Source: Cloacimonetes bacterium UBA6081
GTDB lineage: Bacteria; Cloacimonadota; Cloacimonadia; Cloacimonadales; Cloacimonadaceae
NCBI GenBank assembly: GCA_002428685.1
Contig: DIXL01000038.1
Span: forward strand, 1-32,093
Direction: 5' to 3'
DNA length: 32,093 nt
The notes beneath the pieces were generated by a model, which searched no databases, was not told where the DNA came from, and saw nothing but the letters and a program-made list of their open reading frames with translations. The translations under genes were made by a program, and so were the position numbers. Positions 24,518 to 32,093 of the stretch are shown in pieces (positions within the stretch are counted from its first letter, which is position 1; every line of letters begins with the position of its first letter).

Positions 24518-25201
24518 TCAGGATAATAGGTTTAGCTTGCCCTGAGCCAGATTGTAGGTTAAATTTGCCAGTTTTGCAGACTCTATATCATGAGTTACGA
24601 TTACAAAGGTCTGATTTCTGTCTTTATTCAGTTTTTGCATCATCTGCCACACCTCTGCGCTATGCTCAGGATCAAGATTGCCGGTGGGTTCGTCTGCCAG
24701 CACAATGCGTGGGCGGTTTATCAAGGCACGTGCCAAAGAAACCCTTTGTTGCTCTCCCCCGCTTAGCTGATTGGGGTAGCTGTGCAAGCGTGAACCCAAA
24801 CCCAAGCTTCCCAACAGGGTGGATGCTTCTCTTTGAGCTTTGGCACTGCTGATTCCGCTGATAATCATAGGTAAAGCCACGTTTTCTTTGGCAGTAAGAT
24901 CTTCTACCAGGTAGTGAAACTGAAAGACAAAACCCAATTCCTTATTGCGGATTGAAGGTGCCTCCGGAAAAGAGGAGGATATCTCCCTATCTCCAAAAAC
25001 AACCCTACCGCTATCGGGAGCATCCAGCAAACCCAGAATATGTAACAGGGTGCTTTTGCCACAGCCGGATTGGCCGGTGATGCAAACTAAATCCCCTTCG
25101 TTTACTTCTAAGGTAGAATCCCGCAGAACCTGAATGTTCTGGTTGCTGTCATTATAGCTTTTGCAAAGGTTGTATCCGGCTATGCAAAGCATCTGTGGCA
25201 T
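24518..25201 (-). CDS. lolD: Lipoprotein-releasing ABC transporter ATP-binding protein
   Basis: All ABC ATPase motifs are present: Walker A GQSGCGKST (43-51), Q94 in the Q-loop, the LSGGEQQR signature (146-153), Walker B IVLADE (166-171) and the switch His at 204. The LolD-type pattern, including DEPTGNLD and length of 227 residues, and the adjacent LolC/E-type gene support lipoprotein export. It pairs with one or two FtsX-like permeases at the inner membrane. The start could also be the ATG three codons later (25192), which is better spaced from the AGAAGG ribosome site; the ATG at 25201 is 0 nt from it. The next gene follows after 6 nt. Confidence 0.92.
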   Translation of the reverse strand: MPQMLCIAGYNLCKSYNDSNQNIQVLRDSTLEVNEGDLVCITGQSGCGKSTLLHILGLLDAPDSGRVVFGDREISSSFPEAPSIRNKELGFVFQFHYLVEDLTAKENVALPMIISGISSAKAQREASTLLGSLGLGSRLHSYPNQLSGGEQQRVSLARALINRPRIVLADEPTGNLDPEHSAEVWQMMQKLNKDRNQTFVIVTHDIESAKLANLTYNLAQGKLNLLS

Positions 25202-25237
25202 CCTTCTATAGAGTGAATATCTTGCATTAACAGTCTC

Positions 25238-26461
25238 CTATTGATTCCGCAGCAATTCAATTATCTGCATTCGGTCTATTTGTCGCAGGGGGTAATGGAT
25301 ACACAACGTTACCAAGCTTGCAGCCACGGCAAAAATGATTACCTGATTTAAGGGTGAAATGGATGCTGTAAGGCTGTCTATAAAGTAAACATCACCCTTC
25401 AATTTATATAAACCCTGCTTTTCCACGATAAATGACAACAAAGCTCCAAAAGCCTGTCCTGCCACTATTGCAGCCAAGGCAACCAAGCCAACTTGATAGG
25501 ACAACATGCGTTTGATGCTGCGAGAACTGGAGCCAAGGGTTTTTAGCACTGCTATCTCGTTGGTTTTATCCAGGATTATGGTTGTAACCGCTGAGATGAC
25601 ATTGATGCCTGCAATTAACACCAGAAAACAAAAGATGATAAAAATCAGCCATTTCTCCATGGCCACCAAGCGCAATAATCCGGCACTGAACATGGTCCAG
25701 GGATATACTGAATACTCAGAACCCAAACTGCCTTGAAGCGTTGCAGCCACATCAGCAGCCTGGTCTATGTATTCTTTGTCCAGATGGATTTCCAGCTTGC
25801 CGAATCCCGGAAGAATATTCAGCATGCTTTGGGCATCTTCCACCGTGCTAATTAACATAGACCTGTCGCTTTCGTAAAAGCCGGAACTGTAAATTCCCAC
25901 TATGGTAAAATTAAACTCTGCGGGAAACATTCCCAGAGCAGAAATCCTATCCAGACGAGGATAAACCACTTGAAGCTGATCGCCAAGCTTTTTCCCAAGC
26001 TCCGAAGCCAAATAGCTGCCAACAATGATTTCGCCGGAATGGAGTGTGCTTTTCCCTTGTTTAATGTATTTTGCATAGGAAACAGGATATTTACCGCTGA
26101 AATCATAGCCGGTTAAATTGGCACCACGGACTTTATTTTCGTTTCTGGCCATCACAGAATAGTTCATTGCAGGGGTAATCTGATCAATTTCTGAGTGCGA
26201 AGTCAGTTGTTGAACTAACAGGCTGGTTTCTGTTTCGCCGAAGTATTCTCCGCTGGATTTTTGCAGTGTTAGATGCGGAAAAGAGCCAAGCAGCACTTCT
26301 TTCAGGCTGCGCTCGTAACCCTCAAAGAGATTCAAACCAGCACTCAAAATTCCCACAGAAAGAACAATCCCCAAAGTCATGAATACAAAACTGAAGCGCA
26401 AAAGATTGCGCTTTGGAGATTTGAGATAACGGGAAAAAAAGAAGCGTTCCAGTTTATCCAT
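25238..26461 (-). CDS. LolC/LolE-type lipoprotein-releasing permease
   Basis: The 407-residue protein has the FtsX-like plan: one N-terminal TM helix (about residues 22-45, FSFVFMTLGIVLSVGILSAG), a large periplasmic domain (about 46-265), then three TM helices at about 273-295, 320-345 and 370-392. The ISRYLKSP-type N-terminus and ISAVTTIILDKTNEIAVLKTLG loop are typical of LolC and LolE. Only one such gene is present, so it may act as a homodimer (LolF-like) or with a partner elsewhere. It overlaps the upstream GT2 gene by 8 bp. Together with LolD it would extract lipoproteins for the outer membrane. Confidence 0.92.
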   Translation of the reverse strand: MDKLERFFFSRYLKSPKRNLLRFSFVFMTLGIVLSVGILSAGLNLFEGYERSLKEVLLGSFPHLTLQKSSGEYFGETETSLLVQQLTSHSEIDQITPAMNYSVMARNENKVRGANLTGYDFSGKYPVSYAKYIKQGKSTLHSGEIIVGSYLASELGKKLGDQLQVVYPRLDRISALGMFPAEFNFTIVGIYSSGFYESDRSMLISTVEDAQSMLNILPGFGKLEIHLDKEYIDQAADVAATLQGSLGSEYSVYPWTMFSAGLLRLVAMEKWLIFIIFCFLVLIAGINVISAVTTIILDKTNEIAVLKTLGSSSRSIKRMLSYQVGLVALAAIVAGQAFGALLSFIVEKQGLYKLKGDVYFIDSLTASISPLNQVIIFAVAASLVTLCIHYPLRQIDRMQIIELLRNQ

Positions 26462-27413
26462 GTTCGTCTTTATCCGCTTTTTCGGTTACATTTACCAAGC
26501 TGGCAATGGACACAGGAGAACGATCCCCCTGTTTAAACCGGTTAATAATCAGCTCGGAAATCAACCCCAAAGAAATGAATTGCAGCCCACCTAAAATCAG
26601 CAGGATGCCCAAAAACAGCAGAGGACGATTTGACAATGGTTGCCCCAAAAACAGCTTAAGATAGGTTAGATAAGCCGTTAACAGCAAACCCAAAAAGGCC
26701 GAAAATATCCCGATGCGCCCAAACAGATAGAGCGGGCTTTTGATATACTGAGTAATCATTTTTACCGTCAAGAGGTCAAAAAAGCCTCGGAGATAACGTT
26801 CCATGCCATATTTGCTACGTCCATGCAAACGAGCCCTGTGCTCCACATCTATTTGACCTACCCGATAGCCCAAAGAATCTGCCAGCGCAGGTATGTAGCG
26901 ATGCATTTCGCCATAGATATTCAGCTCTTTTTCCAATGGGTGCCTGTAGGCTTTAAAGCCACAATTGTAGTCTTTTAGCTTTAGCTTAAAAGTTTTAGCC
27001 GTTACAAAATTAAAAAAACGTGATGGAATAACCTTGTGCAAAGGATCGTGGCGATGGCGTTTCCAGCCGGAAACCAGATCATAACCTTCATCCAGCTTTG
27101 CTAAAAAGCGGGGGATTTCACAGGGGTTATCCTGTAGATCGGCATCCAGGGTAAAAATCATATCTCCACCGGCAAGTTTGAAGCCAGATTGTAAAGCTGC
27201 CGCCTTGCCAAAATTACGCCTGAAACGGACAATTAGAACGCCTTTATCCTTGGCAGCCAGTTCGTTCATCACAGCAAAGCTGTTGTCGGTGGAACCATCA
27301 TCCACAAAGATAATTTCGTAATTATGTCCAGTGCAATTGACCACAATTTCACTGTATAATTGAGGTAAGGAAGCTGCCTCGTTCAAGACTGGGATAACAA
27401 ATGATAATTTCAT
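26454..27413 (-). CDS. Dolichol-phosphate-mannose-synthase-like GT2 (polyprenyl-phosphate glycosyltransferase)
   Basis: The 319-residue protein has a GT-A catalytic domain with VDDGS at 37-41, FTLDADLQDNP around 87-97 (DxD at 90-92) and the EHRARLHGRSKYG segment of the DPM/ArnC/GtrB group. Two C-terminal TM helices follow (about 230-255 and 265-290). These enzymes transfer a sugar from a nucleotide donor to a polyprenyl-phosphate carrier at the inner membrane. It follows the CTP-type lipid kinase gene after 15 nt, and such kinases phosphorylate polyprenols, which suggests a functional link. The sugar cannot be read from the sequence. Confidence 0.9.
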   Translation of the reverse strand: MKLSFVIPVLNEAASLPQLYSEIVVNCTGHNYEIIFVDDGSTDNSFAVMNELAAKDKGVLIVRFRRNFGKAAALQSGFKLAGGDMIFTLDADLQDNPCEIPRFLAKLDEGYDLVSGWKRHRHDPLHKVIPSRFFNFVTAKTFKLKLKDYNCGFKAYRHPLEKELNIYGEMHRYIPALADSLGYRVGQIDVEHRARLHGRSKYGMERYLRGFFDLLTVKMITQYIKSPLYLFGRIGIFSAFLGLLLTAYLTYLKLFLGQPLSNRPLLFLGILLILGGLQFISLGLISELIINRFKQGDRSPVSIASLVNVTEKADKDEHG

Positions 27414-27428
27414 AATGCCTTTTTTTTT

Positions 27429-28013
27429 CTAGATGATAATGCTTAATGCGGTAATAACAACACCAGCACTAAGAGGAATTTTCAGGTTGTCATCCACAGG
27501 GATTTTACTCAGCTCTGCAAAAGTGGCTGCCAATGCACCACCAAGAGCGATTGCTGGATTATTCAGCCAAAATACCCCAAAGATTAGACAACTGATAAAA
27601 CAAGCAATGCTGCCTTCCAGGCTTTTGCTCATCCCAAAAAACTTACGTTTGCCATAATTCATCCCCACCAAGGCAGCAAAGGTGTCGCCAATGGATAAAA
27701 AAGCCATGGCGCAAGAGGCAATCAGCGGTTCAAAGAACGCCACACACAGCATTGCCGAAAACAACAGATAGGTGGCTCCGGTAAAATCCTTCAGTTCATG
27801 GCGGCGTAAGATCAGCCCAAAGATTTTATGAAAAGTCTTGCGGAATCCACGCTGCCAAAAGCGGTGAAACTCTATTATCATGCTTATGGTAAAAGCCACC
27901 AGCAATAACGAAAAGCCCATTCGCCGGTTGAAATCCAGCAAATAACGATAGGCAAAGGGTATAACCAACGAGCTGATGTGTATGGATTTACGCAGTGTTT
28001 CGCTGAGTTTCAC
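27429..28013 (-). CDS. CTP-type polyprenol/diacylglycerol kinase family (SEC59/dolichol-kinase-like)
   Basis: The 194-residue protein is a multi-TM membrane protein (about six helices) with the C-terminal pattern of CTP-dependent dolichol/phytol/diacylglycerol kinases: GDTFAALVGMNYGKRKF followed by KSLEGSIACF. It starts MKLSETLRKSIHISSL, with the R-K-xIH motif typical of the family. It would phosphorylate a polyprenol or diacylglycerol with CTP at the inner membrane. It stands 23 nt after recJ and 15 nt before the DPM-like GT2. Whether the substrate is a polyprenol or a diacylglycerol is open. Confidence 0.85.
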   Translation of the reverse strand: MKLSETLRKSIHISSLVIPFAYRYLLDFNRRMGFSLLLVAFTISMIIEFHRFWQRGFRKTFHKIFGLILRRHELKDFTGATYLLFSAMLCVAFFEPLIASCAMAFLSIGDTFAALVGMNYGKRKFFGMSKSLEGSIACFISCLIFGVFWLNNPAIALGGALAATFAELSKIPVDDNLKIPLSAGVVITALSIII

Positions 28014-28036
28014 CTAAGCCGCCTTTACCAATTTGC

Positions 28037-29596
28037 TTATGATTCTTGATTTTCGCGCCAGTTTAATACCTTTATAATATTGGAAGTTTTCCACATCACA
28101 AGGGCGTTTCCACAACCAGTGCCAGGAACTTCCACTCCGCCATTATCCAACATAAAGTTTTCCAGCAATTGCTGTTTAGTAACCTGGCGCAGTAGCAGAA
28201 CCGGTTCCGGATTCATTTGTCCCCATGGCATCAGAACTTCCAGGGAATGCCAGGTTTCGCTGCTAAGCATTTGAGGCAAAACTTCCGCTTCCCAAGCCAC
28301 GGCAGAAGAATCTCCACTGGCAATATTCTGCATTAAATAAGCATTGAAACAATCGATAAAAACATCGTAGTTTTCGGGCAGCATGGTAAATCCGGCAGCT
28401 TTGGGATGTCCGCCATATTGTTTTAAATACTCTTTGCAATTTGTGAAAGCGTTTACGATATTAAATCCTTCGCCACATCTACCCTCGCAAACTGTATCTC
28501 CATTGTGGGTTTTTAGCATAATAGTGGGTATGCGCAATTTGTTTACGATGTAAGTTGCGGCGGTGCCAAGCAATGAATAGGGTATTACGTCTTCATCGTC
28601 GTAGTAAACAAAGTAGTTTCCCACAAAATCTGCGCTTAGTGTATCCAGAAAGTTAAACACTCTGTTCAATTCCATTTCCCAAGAGTTTTTCTGCTTTTCC
28701 AAATCCTGAAACAGCAAAGCTTTGGCATCAGAAAGCTGCAAAATAAAACGCAGAGCCGTATGTTGACCACCCGCTTCGCGTCCGTTGGCTATTAGTCTGG
28801 ACACATATTGCAGAAAATTGTTAACATCGCTTAAGCTGTTTATTCTGGAGTAGTTACGCAGTAGGAATTCCACCGTATTGTCCTGGACTTCGCCAAAATG
28901 CTCCATAGCATAGCGGACAATGATTCTATTTAAACCTATCATGGGAACTTTATCGGCAATAGAGCCAACCGCTGCCCAAAAGTAACTTGCCGGATCCAAA
29001 GGATGTTCCCAAATGCGGCTAAGATAGCGAATCAGCATTAACACAACACCCACACCTGCCAGAGATTTGAAGGGATAATGGCATTCAGGTAACTGCGGAT
29101 TCATGATTGCAAAAGCACTGGGAATGGTTTCCGGCTGCACAATGTGGTGATCTGTAATTACCACATCGCAGCCCAAGGCTTTTAGCTTTTCCACGCCATC
29201 CCAGGCAGAGATTCCATTATCAACCGTAACCACCAGCTTGTAACCACCCTGGCGCACAAATTCCACAAAACCATTCTGAATGCCATGAGGTTCAAGATTA
29301 CGATTGGGAATGTAATAGTGATGCTTTTGGTAGCCACAGGAATTTAAGAAATTATAGAGAATATAAACGCTGGTGATGCCATCGGGATCGTCGTGACCAA
29401 AGATAACCATGGGCTCATTTTGAAAAACAGCTCTCCGAATGCGATCAGCCACTGCATCGATATGGGCAAACAAAGCTTCGTCCGGCAACATGTCCAACGA
29501 AGGCTCCAAATCATCCAGGGTAAAGCCCCTGGAGGCAATTAACTTACATAACAAATCTGGTTCTGAACAATCTTGTTTGGGCAGTTCCTCAGCCAT
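28037..29596 (-). CDS. recJ: RecJ-like single-stranded-DNA exonuclease (DHH/DHHA1 family)
   Basis: The 519-residue protein has the DHH-family active-site motifs: HDDPDG at residues 68-73, DNG at 126-128, DHH at 149-151 and the DHHA1 GGHPKAAGF near the end. It belongs to the 5'-3' single-strand exonucleases used in recombination and repair. The first motif reads HDDPDG rather than the DYDADG common in RecJ, so it may be a variant branch; a nanoRNase or other DHH activity is the alternative. The start overlaps the stop of the outer-membrane gene by 1 nt. It is shorter than E. coli RecJ (577 residues). Confidence 0.9.
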   Translation of the reverse strand: MAEELPKQDCSEPDLLCKLIASRGFTLDDLEPSLDMLPDEALFAHIDAVADRIRRAVFQNEPMVIFGHDDPDGITSVYILYNFLNSCGYQKHHYYIPNRNLEPHGIQNGFVEFVRQGGYKLVVTVDNGISAWDGVEKLKALGCDVVITDHHIVQPETIPSAFAIMNPQLPECHYPFKSLAGVGVVLMLIRYLSRIWEHPLDPASYFWAAVGSIADKVPMIGLNRIIVRYAMEHFGEVQDNTVEFLLRNYSRINSLSDVNNFLQYVSRLIANGREAGGQHTALRFILQLSDAKALLFQDLEKQKNSWEMELNRVFNFLDTLSADFVGNYFVYYDDEDVIPYSLLGTAATYIVNKLRIPTIMLKTHNGDTVCEGRCGEGFNIVNAFTNCKEYLKQYGGHPKAAGFTMLPENYDVFIDCFNAYLMQNIASGDSSAVAWEAEVLPQMLSSETWHSLEVLMPWGQMNPEPVLLLRQVTKQQLLENFMLDNGGVEVPGTGCGNALVMWKTSNIIKVLNWRENQES

Positions 29597-30795
29597 TATT
29601 CGCTAACCTCCTTAACTGGTATGTCGCGGGGTGCAGTGCGGTTTCCAGCTTTGGAGATTATGTCAAAACCCGTAAAGCCAAGCATAAACATCAGTGAAGT
29701 ATCGCTTAGCTGGTTTGTGTCCAAATTACCCCGCTTAAGGAATTGCAAACCAATGTCTATGCGGTTCACATCCATTTTCAGGGGAAAAGTTAAACCGTAG
29801 GAAAGGGCAAGTTCATCAATGTCGTTGCCATCTTTATCGGGAAACTCAAGCTGCCGAAAAGATGCACCAACCCGCATGGGAAGCTTCATAAAAACATTCT
29901 TGTGAAGCTCTGGATCTGGCTCGTATGCCAATCCAATCCCTGCCCGCAGGCAATCACGATAGCTTTCGGAAACATTGCCCCAAGGCTCATAAGTGGCATC
30001 AACAGCTACTTTTATTTGCTTGGCTGGCAAAACCGTTACACTGAGGTTGTATTGCTCCGGCATTTTATATTCATAATCCACAGCTTCTTCTGTGTCATGA
30101 ATACTGTGGCGCACAGATTCTCCCTTCATGGTAACCGGCAGGCTGTAATGCGCGCCCAAACACAGCTTATCAAAGCTTTTCAGAATTCCTGCGGTAAGCG
30201 AGGGGCTTTTAAAATCGCGGATTAGCGATTCATTTGTGTTAAAATTGTTCCCCCCATCCTGAGAAAAATAACGCTTGTCATGCCCAAAATAATAATTACC
30301 ACTTATTCCGGCATTGATGCTTCCGAGATTGTAGCTATAGATAAGGTCTGCCCGATACAGGTATTTATCGGCAGTTTGTGTTTCTATTGAACCATCAGCC
30401 AAAGTAATCTGGTTGCTTACCAATCCGGAAGAGTGTGAATTGAACTGAGCTCCCCAGCGGTGTTTTCCTGCGGGAATGCTAACGTTGAAATAGGGAAAAT
30501 CCATAGCATCATCACGATAGCTTTTTTTTACCCCATTGCTTTCAGATTCATAGTTTGTATAGCCCATCACCATTCCGGTGGAAAACAGAGTGCGGTTACT
30601 GCGATTGTGCATGGCAGGATTTGCATAGCCTGTGTTGTAACGGTAAATGTCGCTTGCACCTGTATCGCCCATGCCAAGGCTGTAAATATCCAGGCCGTAA
30701 TTGCGAACCGGAAATCCGTAATAGGAGAAAATGGAATTCCCTCCCCACAATACTGCTGCACATAGCACCAGTGTAACTAATAATACCTTTTTCAT
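29596..30795 (-). CDS. Outer-membrane beta-barrel protein (OMPP1/FadL/PorV-like)
   Basis: The 399-residue protein begins with a signal peptide (KKVLLVTLVLCAAVLWGG). It continues with alternating aromatic/hydrophobic beta-strand patterns over its whole length (SLGMGDTGASDIYRYNTGYANPA, FNVSIPAGKHRWGAQFN and similar), as in FadL/PorV-type barrels. The conserved N-terminal MG-TGAS--NPA signature is seen in this class in FCB bacteria. It would be inserted in the outer membrane; transport role is unknown. It lies between tatD (47 nt upstream) and recJ (overlap). An AAGGAT ribosome site precedes the ATG. Confidence 0.82.
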   Translation of the reverse strand: MKKVLLVTLVLCAAVLWGGNSIFSYYGFPVRNYGLDIYSLGMGDTGASDIYRYNTGYANPAMHNRSNRTLFSTGMVMGYTNYESESNGVKKSYRDDAMDFPYFNVSIPAGKHRWGAQFNSHSSGLVSNQITLADGSIETQTADKYLYRADLIYSYNLGSINAGISGNYYFGHDKRYFSQDGGNNFNTNESLIRDFKSPSLTAGILKSFDKLCLGAHYSLPVTMKGESVRHSIHDTEEAVDYEYKMPEQYNLSVTVLPAKQIKVAVDATYEPWGNVSESYRDCLRAGIGLAYEPDPELHKNVFMKLPMRVGASFRQLEFPDKDGNDIDELALSYGLTFPLKMDVNRIDIGLQFLKRGNLDTNQLSDTSLMFMLGFTGFDIISKAGNRTAPRDIPVKEVSE

Positions 30796-30842
30796 TCTTT
30801 ATCCTTACAATTTAGACTTTTATATTGCAATAGGGCGGCAAT

Positions 30843-31649
30843 CTACTTCTCGCTCTTCTTGTGTCCCACTTTATGATGAGCGGGTTTAACCGGATCGGGG
30901 GGTATGCGGAAAAAGCGAGAGGCATTGTCAAATGAACTCTCACTCACCTCAATGGGTGTGATTCCCTTGATCTCTGCAATCTTTTCTGCCACCAGATGTA
31001 ACAGAAGCGGAGAATTGCGCTTGCCGCGATGAGGATGCGGAGGCAAATAAGGACAATCGGTTTCAATCATAAACCGGTCCATCGGCACAATGCGGATCAC
31101 ATCATCCAGCAGCGAATTTGCATAGGTGATGCTGCCTGTAAATGAAATCATCCACCCTTCATCCAAAACCTGCTGCGCAAAAACGATGTCGCCGGAGAAA
31201 CAATGGAACACAGCTTCCTTAACGCCTTCGGTTTTCAAAATGTTATAACATTCCTGGTGGGCTTGTCTGTCATGGACAATTATAGGCAGATCATATTCCA
31301 CCGCCAGGTGTGCCTGATTGGCAAAAACTTCTCTTTGCACCGGGAAGGGAGACAAATTGCGGAAAAAATCCAACCCAATTTCGCCAATGGCCAAAACCTT
31401 TTTCTCTCTGGCCATTTTCTTAATCAACTCTGCATCAAAATCCACTGCGTCATGCGGATGAAAACCCACTGTGGAAAATATGTGCAGGTGTTTTTTGGCC
31501 AGTTCCAAAGAACTTTGCGATGTCTCTTTGTTAAAAGCAACGTTAATGATGTATTCAATACCGCTGCCAAAACATTTATTTATCAGGCTTTCCCGGTCGG
31601 ATTCAAAATCTGGATGATCCAAATGGGCATGAGTTTCAAAAAGCTTCAT
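30843..31649 (-). CDS. tatD: TatD-family metal-dependent deoxyribonuclease
   Basis: The 268-residue protein has all expected ligands: H7 and H9 (THAHLD), E90 (GEIGLDF), H126 (IVHDRQ), H149 (FHCFSG) and D198 (ETDCPYLPP). It is the classic TatD pattern, in contrast to the paralogue at 16047-16775. TatD enzymes are 3'-5' nucleases implicated in DNA repair and quality control. It is the first gene of the long minus-strand operon. The C-terminal tail is Lys/His-rich (about the last 15 residues). A TTGACA promoter lies just upstream. Confidence 0.93.
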   Translation of the reverse strand: MKLFETHAHLDHPDFESDRESLINKCFGSGIEYIINVAFNKETSQSSLELAKKHLHIFSTVGFHPHDAVDFDAELIKKMAREKKVLAIGEIGLDFFRNLSPFPVQREVFANQAHLAVEYDLPIIVHDRQAHQECYNILKTEGVKEAVFHCFSGDIVFAQQVLDEGWMISFTGSITYANSLLDDVIRIVPMDRFMIETDCPYLPPHPHRGKRNSPLLLHLVAEKIAEIKGITPIEVSESSFDNASRFFRIPPDPVKPAHHKVGHKKSEK

Positions 31650-31684
31650 TTTCGGTTACTTAACCCCTATTTTATACTGGGGAC

Positions 31685-31714
31685 AAGATAAATCTGCACT
31701 CCCTTTTCTGTCAA
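31685..31714 (-). promoter_or_regulatory. Promoter of the tatD-to-pilin operon
   Basis: TTGACA (31709-31714, minus strand) is followed by TATCTT (31685-31690) at 18-nt spacing; a one-base shift reads TTATCT at 17. The 16 bases at 31701-31716 match those before tRNA-Phe exactly. It lies about 36 nt before the ATG. Confidence 0.65.
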
Positions 31715-31757
31715 GCACCTTCGTTGGGAGGGCTGGAGGAGTGGTGGGGTAACGGGG

Positions 31758-31845
31758 TGATGAGGTGATGAGGTGATGAGTTGATGAGGTGATGAGGTGA
31801 TGAGGTGATGAGGTGATGAGGTGATGAGGTGATGAGGTGATGAGG
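31758..31845 (+). repeat. 8-bp minisatellite, eleven copies of TGATGAGG
   Basis: Eleven tandem 8-bp units span 88 bp. The third unit ends in T instead of G; the rest are identical. It is outside any gene. Such arrays vary in copy number by slippage. Confidence 0.97.
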
Positions 31846-31931
31846 TGTGGAGTCGTTTAAGCTAATCCCAATTATGAAGTTATCTCCCATTTACATCTAG
31901 CTTAAAGGACTACACACGATCAGGGTAGGCA

Positions 31932-31985
31932 TTGTTTGCCCAGAATGCTTTCTGCGCCGATGGACTGAAAGAAGTCCTGACGCCT
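31932..31985 (-). repeat. Edge repeat, right copy (inverted relative to 26-79)
   Basis: Reverse complement of 26-79 with 2 differences in 54. On the minus strand it encodes RRQDFFQSIGAESILGKQ followed by CLP and a stop. Confidence 0.85.
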
Positions 31986-32093
31986 AATCAGCGGGAAGTC
32001 AACATGAGATCAAGGGCGTTGCTGGTAACGGCAAGGTCTGAAGTAAGATGCAGTGAGAATATGGAACATAGCGCAAGTGAACTGAGGTTGGTC
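31986..32093. other. Unassigned sequence outside the edge repeat
   Basis: No gene, no clear RNA gene. The last 108 bp are purine-rich on the plus strand and contain GTAACGGCAAGGTCTGAAG and GCGCAAGTGAACTGAGG. This vaguely recalls the 5' region of a group II intron, but the window ends before anything diagnostic. Confidence 0.3.

Noticed and set aside
31758..31845. CRISPR array
   Set aside because: The 8-bp units are directly tandem with no spacers, and no cas genes are present.
31986..32093. 5' end of a group II intron at the right edge
   Set aside because: The wording GCGCAAGTGAACTGAGG is only loosely like such introns; no domain V, no 5' consensus and no intron-encoded protein fall inside the window.

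Overview
The window looks like a chromosomal segment of a diderm (two-membrane) bacterium, most plausibly a member of Candidatus Cloacimonadota or a relative. This assignment is an inference from gene content, not from a marker gene. The supporting content is a TamB-like protein, LolD and LolC/E-type lipoprotein export genes, an outer-membrane beta-barrel, a heptosyltransferase-like LPS enzyme, and secreted propeller/FG-GAP/ASH-FN3 proteins. One of these ends in the NPF-type FlgD/type IX-secretion-like tail common in the Bacteroidota/FCB side of the tree.

Layout. (1) 1-2283: a copy of a dispersed repeat at the very edge, a DUF1292 gene with its own terminator, a decayed FG-GAP gene, an intact secreted ASH/FN3 gene, and a repeat-filled intergenic stretch. 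(2) 2284-9127, plus strand: xseA, then a tightly packed export/assembly unit for a surface polysaccharide (GHL10 glycoside-hydrolase-like protein, Wzx-type flippase, two GT4 glycosyltransferases). (3) 9124-11974, minus strand: a stand-alone response-regulator receiver, tRNA-Phe(GAA) with promoter and terminator, and a large secreted propeller protein. (4) 12170-15338, plus strand: a three-gene unit of inositol-1-phosphate synthase, a TagB/TagF-type polyol-phosphate transferase and a nucleotidyltransferase resembling CTP:inositol-1-phosphate cytidylyltransferase. (5) 15302-19601, minus strand: an overlapping operon of WaaE-like GT2, GT9 heptosyltransferase, a second divergent TagF-like transferase, a TatD-family hydrolase and TcdA. 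(6) 19825-31714, minus strand: a roughly 12-kb operon-like run of tatD, outer-membrane barrel, recJ, CTP-type polyprenol/diacylglycerol kinase, dolichol-phosphate-mannose-synthase-like GT2, LolC/E, LolD, TamB and a pilin-like protein, ended by an intrinsic terminator. (7) 31715-32093: an 8-bp minisatellite, then an inverted copy of the edge repeat.

The whole window is largely an envelope-building region: sugar transfer, lipid carrier phosphorylation, flipping, outer-membrane lipoprotein and protein delivery. The most interesting hypothesis is that genes of block 4, perhaps with the second TagF-like enzyme in block 5, make CDP-inositol and use it to add inositol-phosphate to a surface glycan. 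This would be a teichoic-acid-like chemistry in a bacterium with an outer membrane. The chemistry is inferred from family assignments and gene order and is not proven by the sequence.

Non-coding structure is also rich: a 54-bp repeat in inverted orientation at both window ends, a near-perfect 89-nt palindrome carrying TTAAT boxes at 11-bp spacing, a 35-bp inverted pair with 13-bp flanking direct repeats before xseA, and a 36-bp repeat read in frame at the start of the GHL10 gene.
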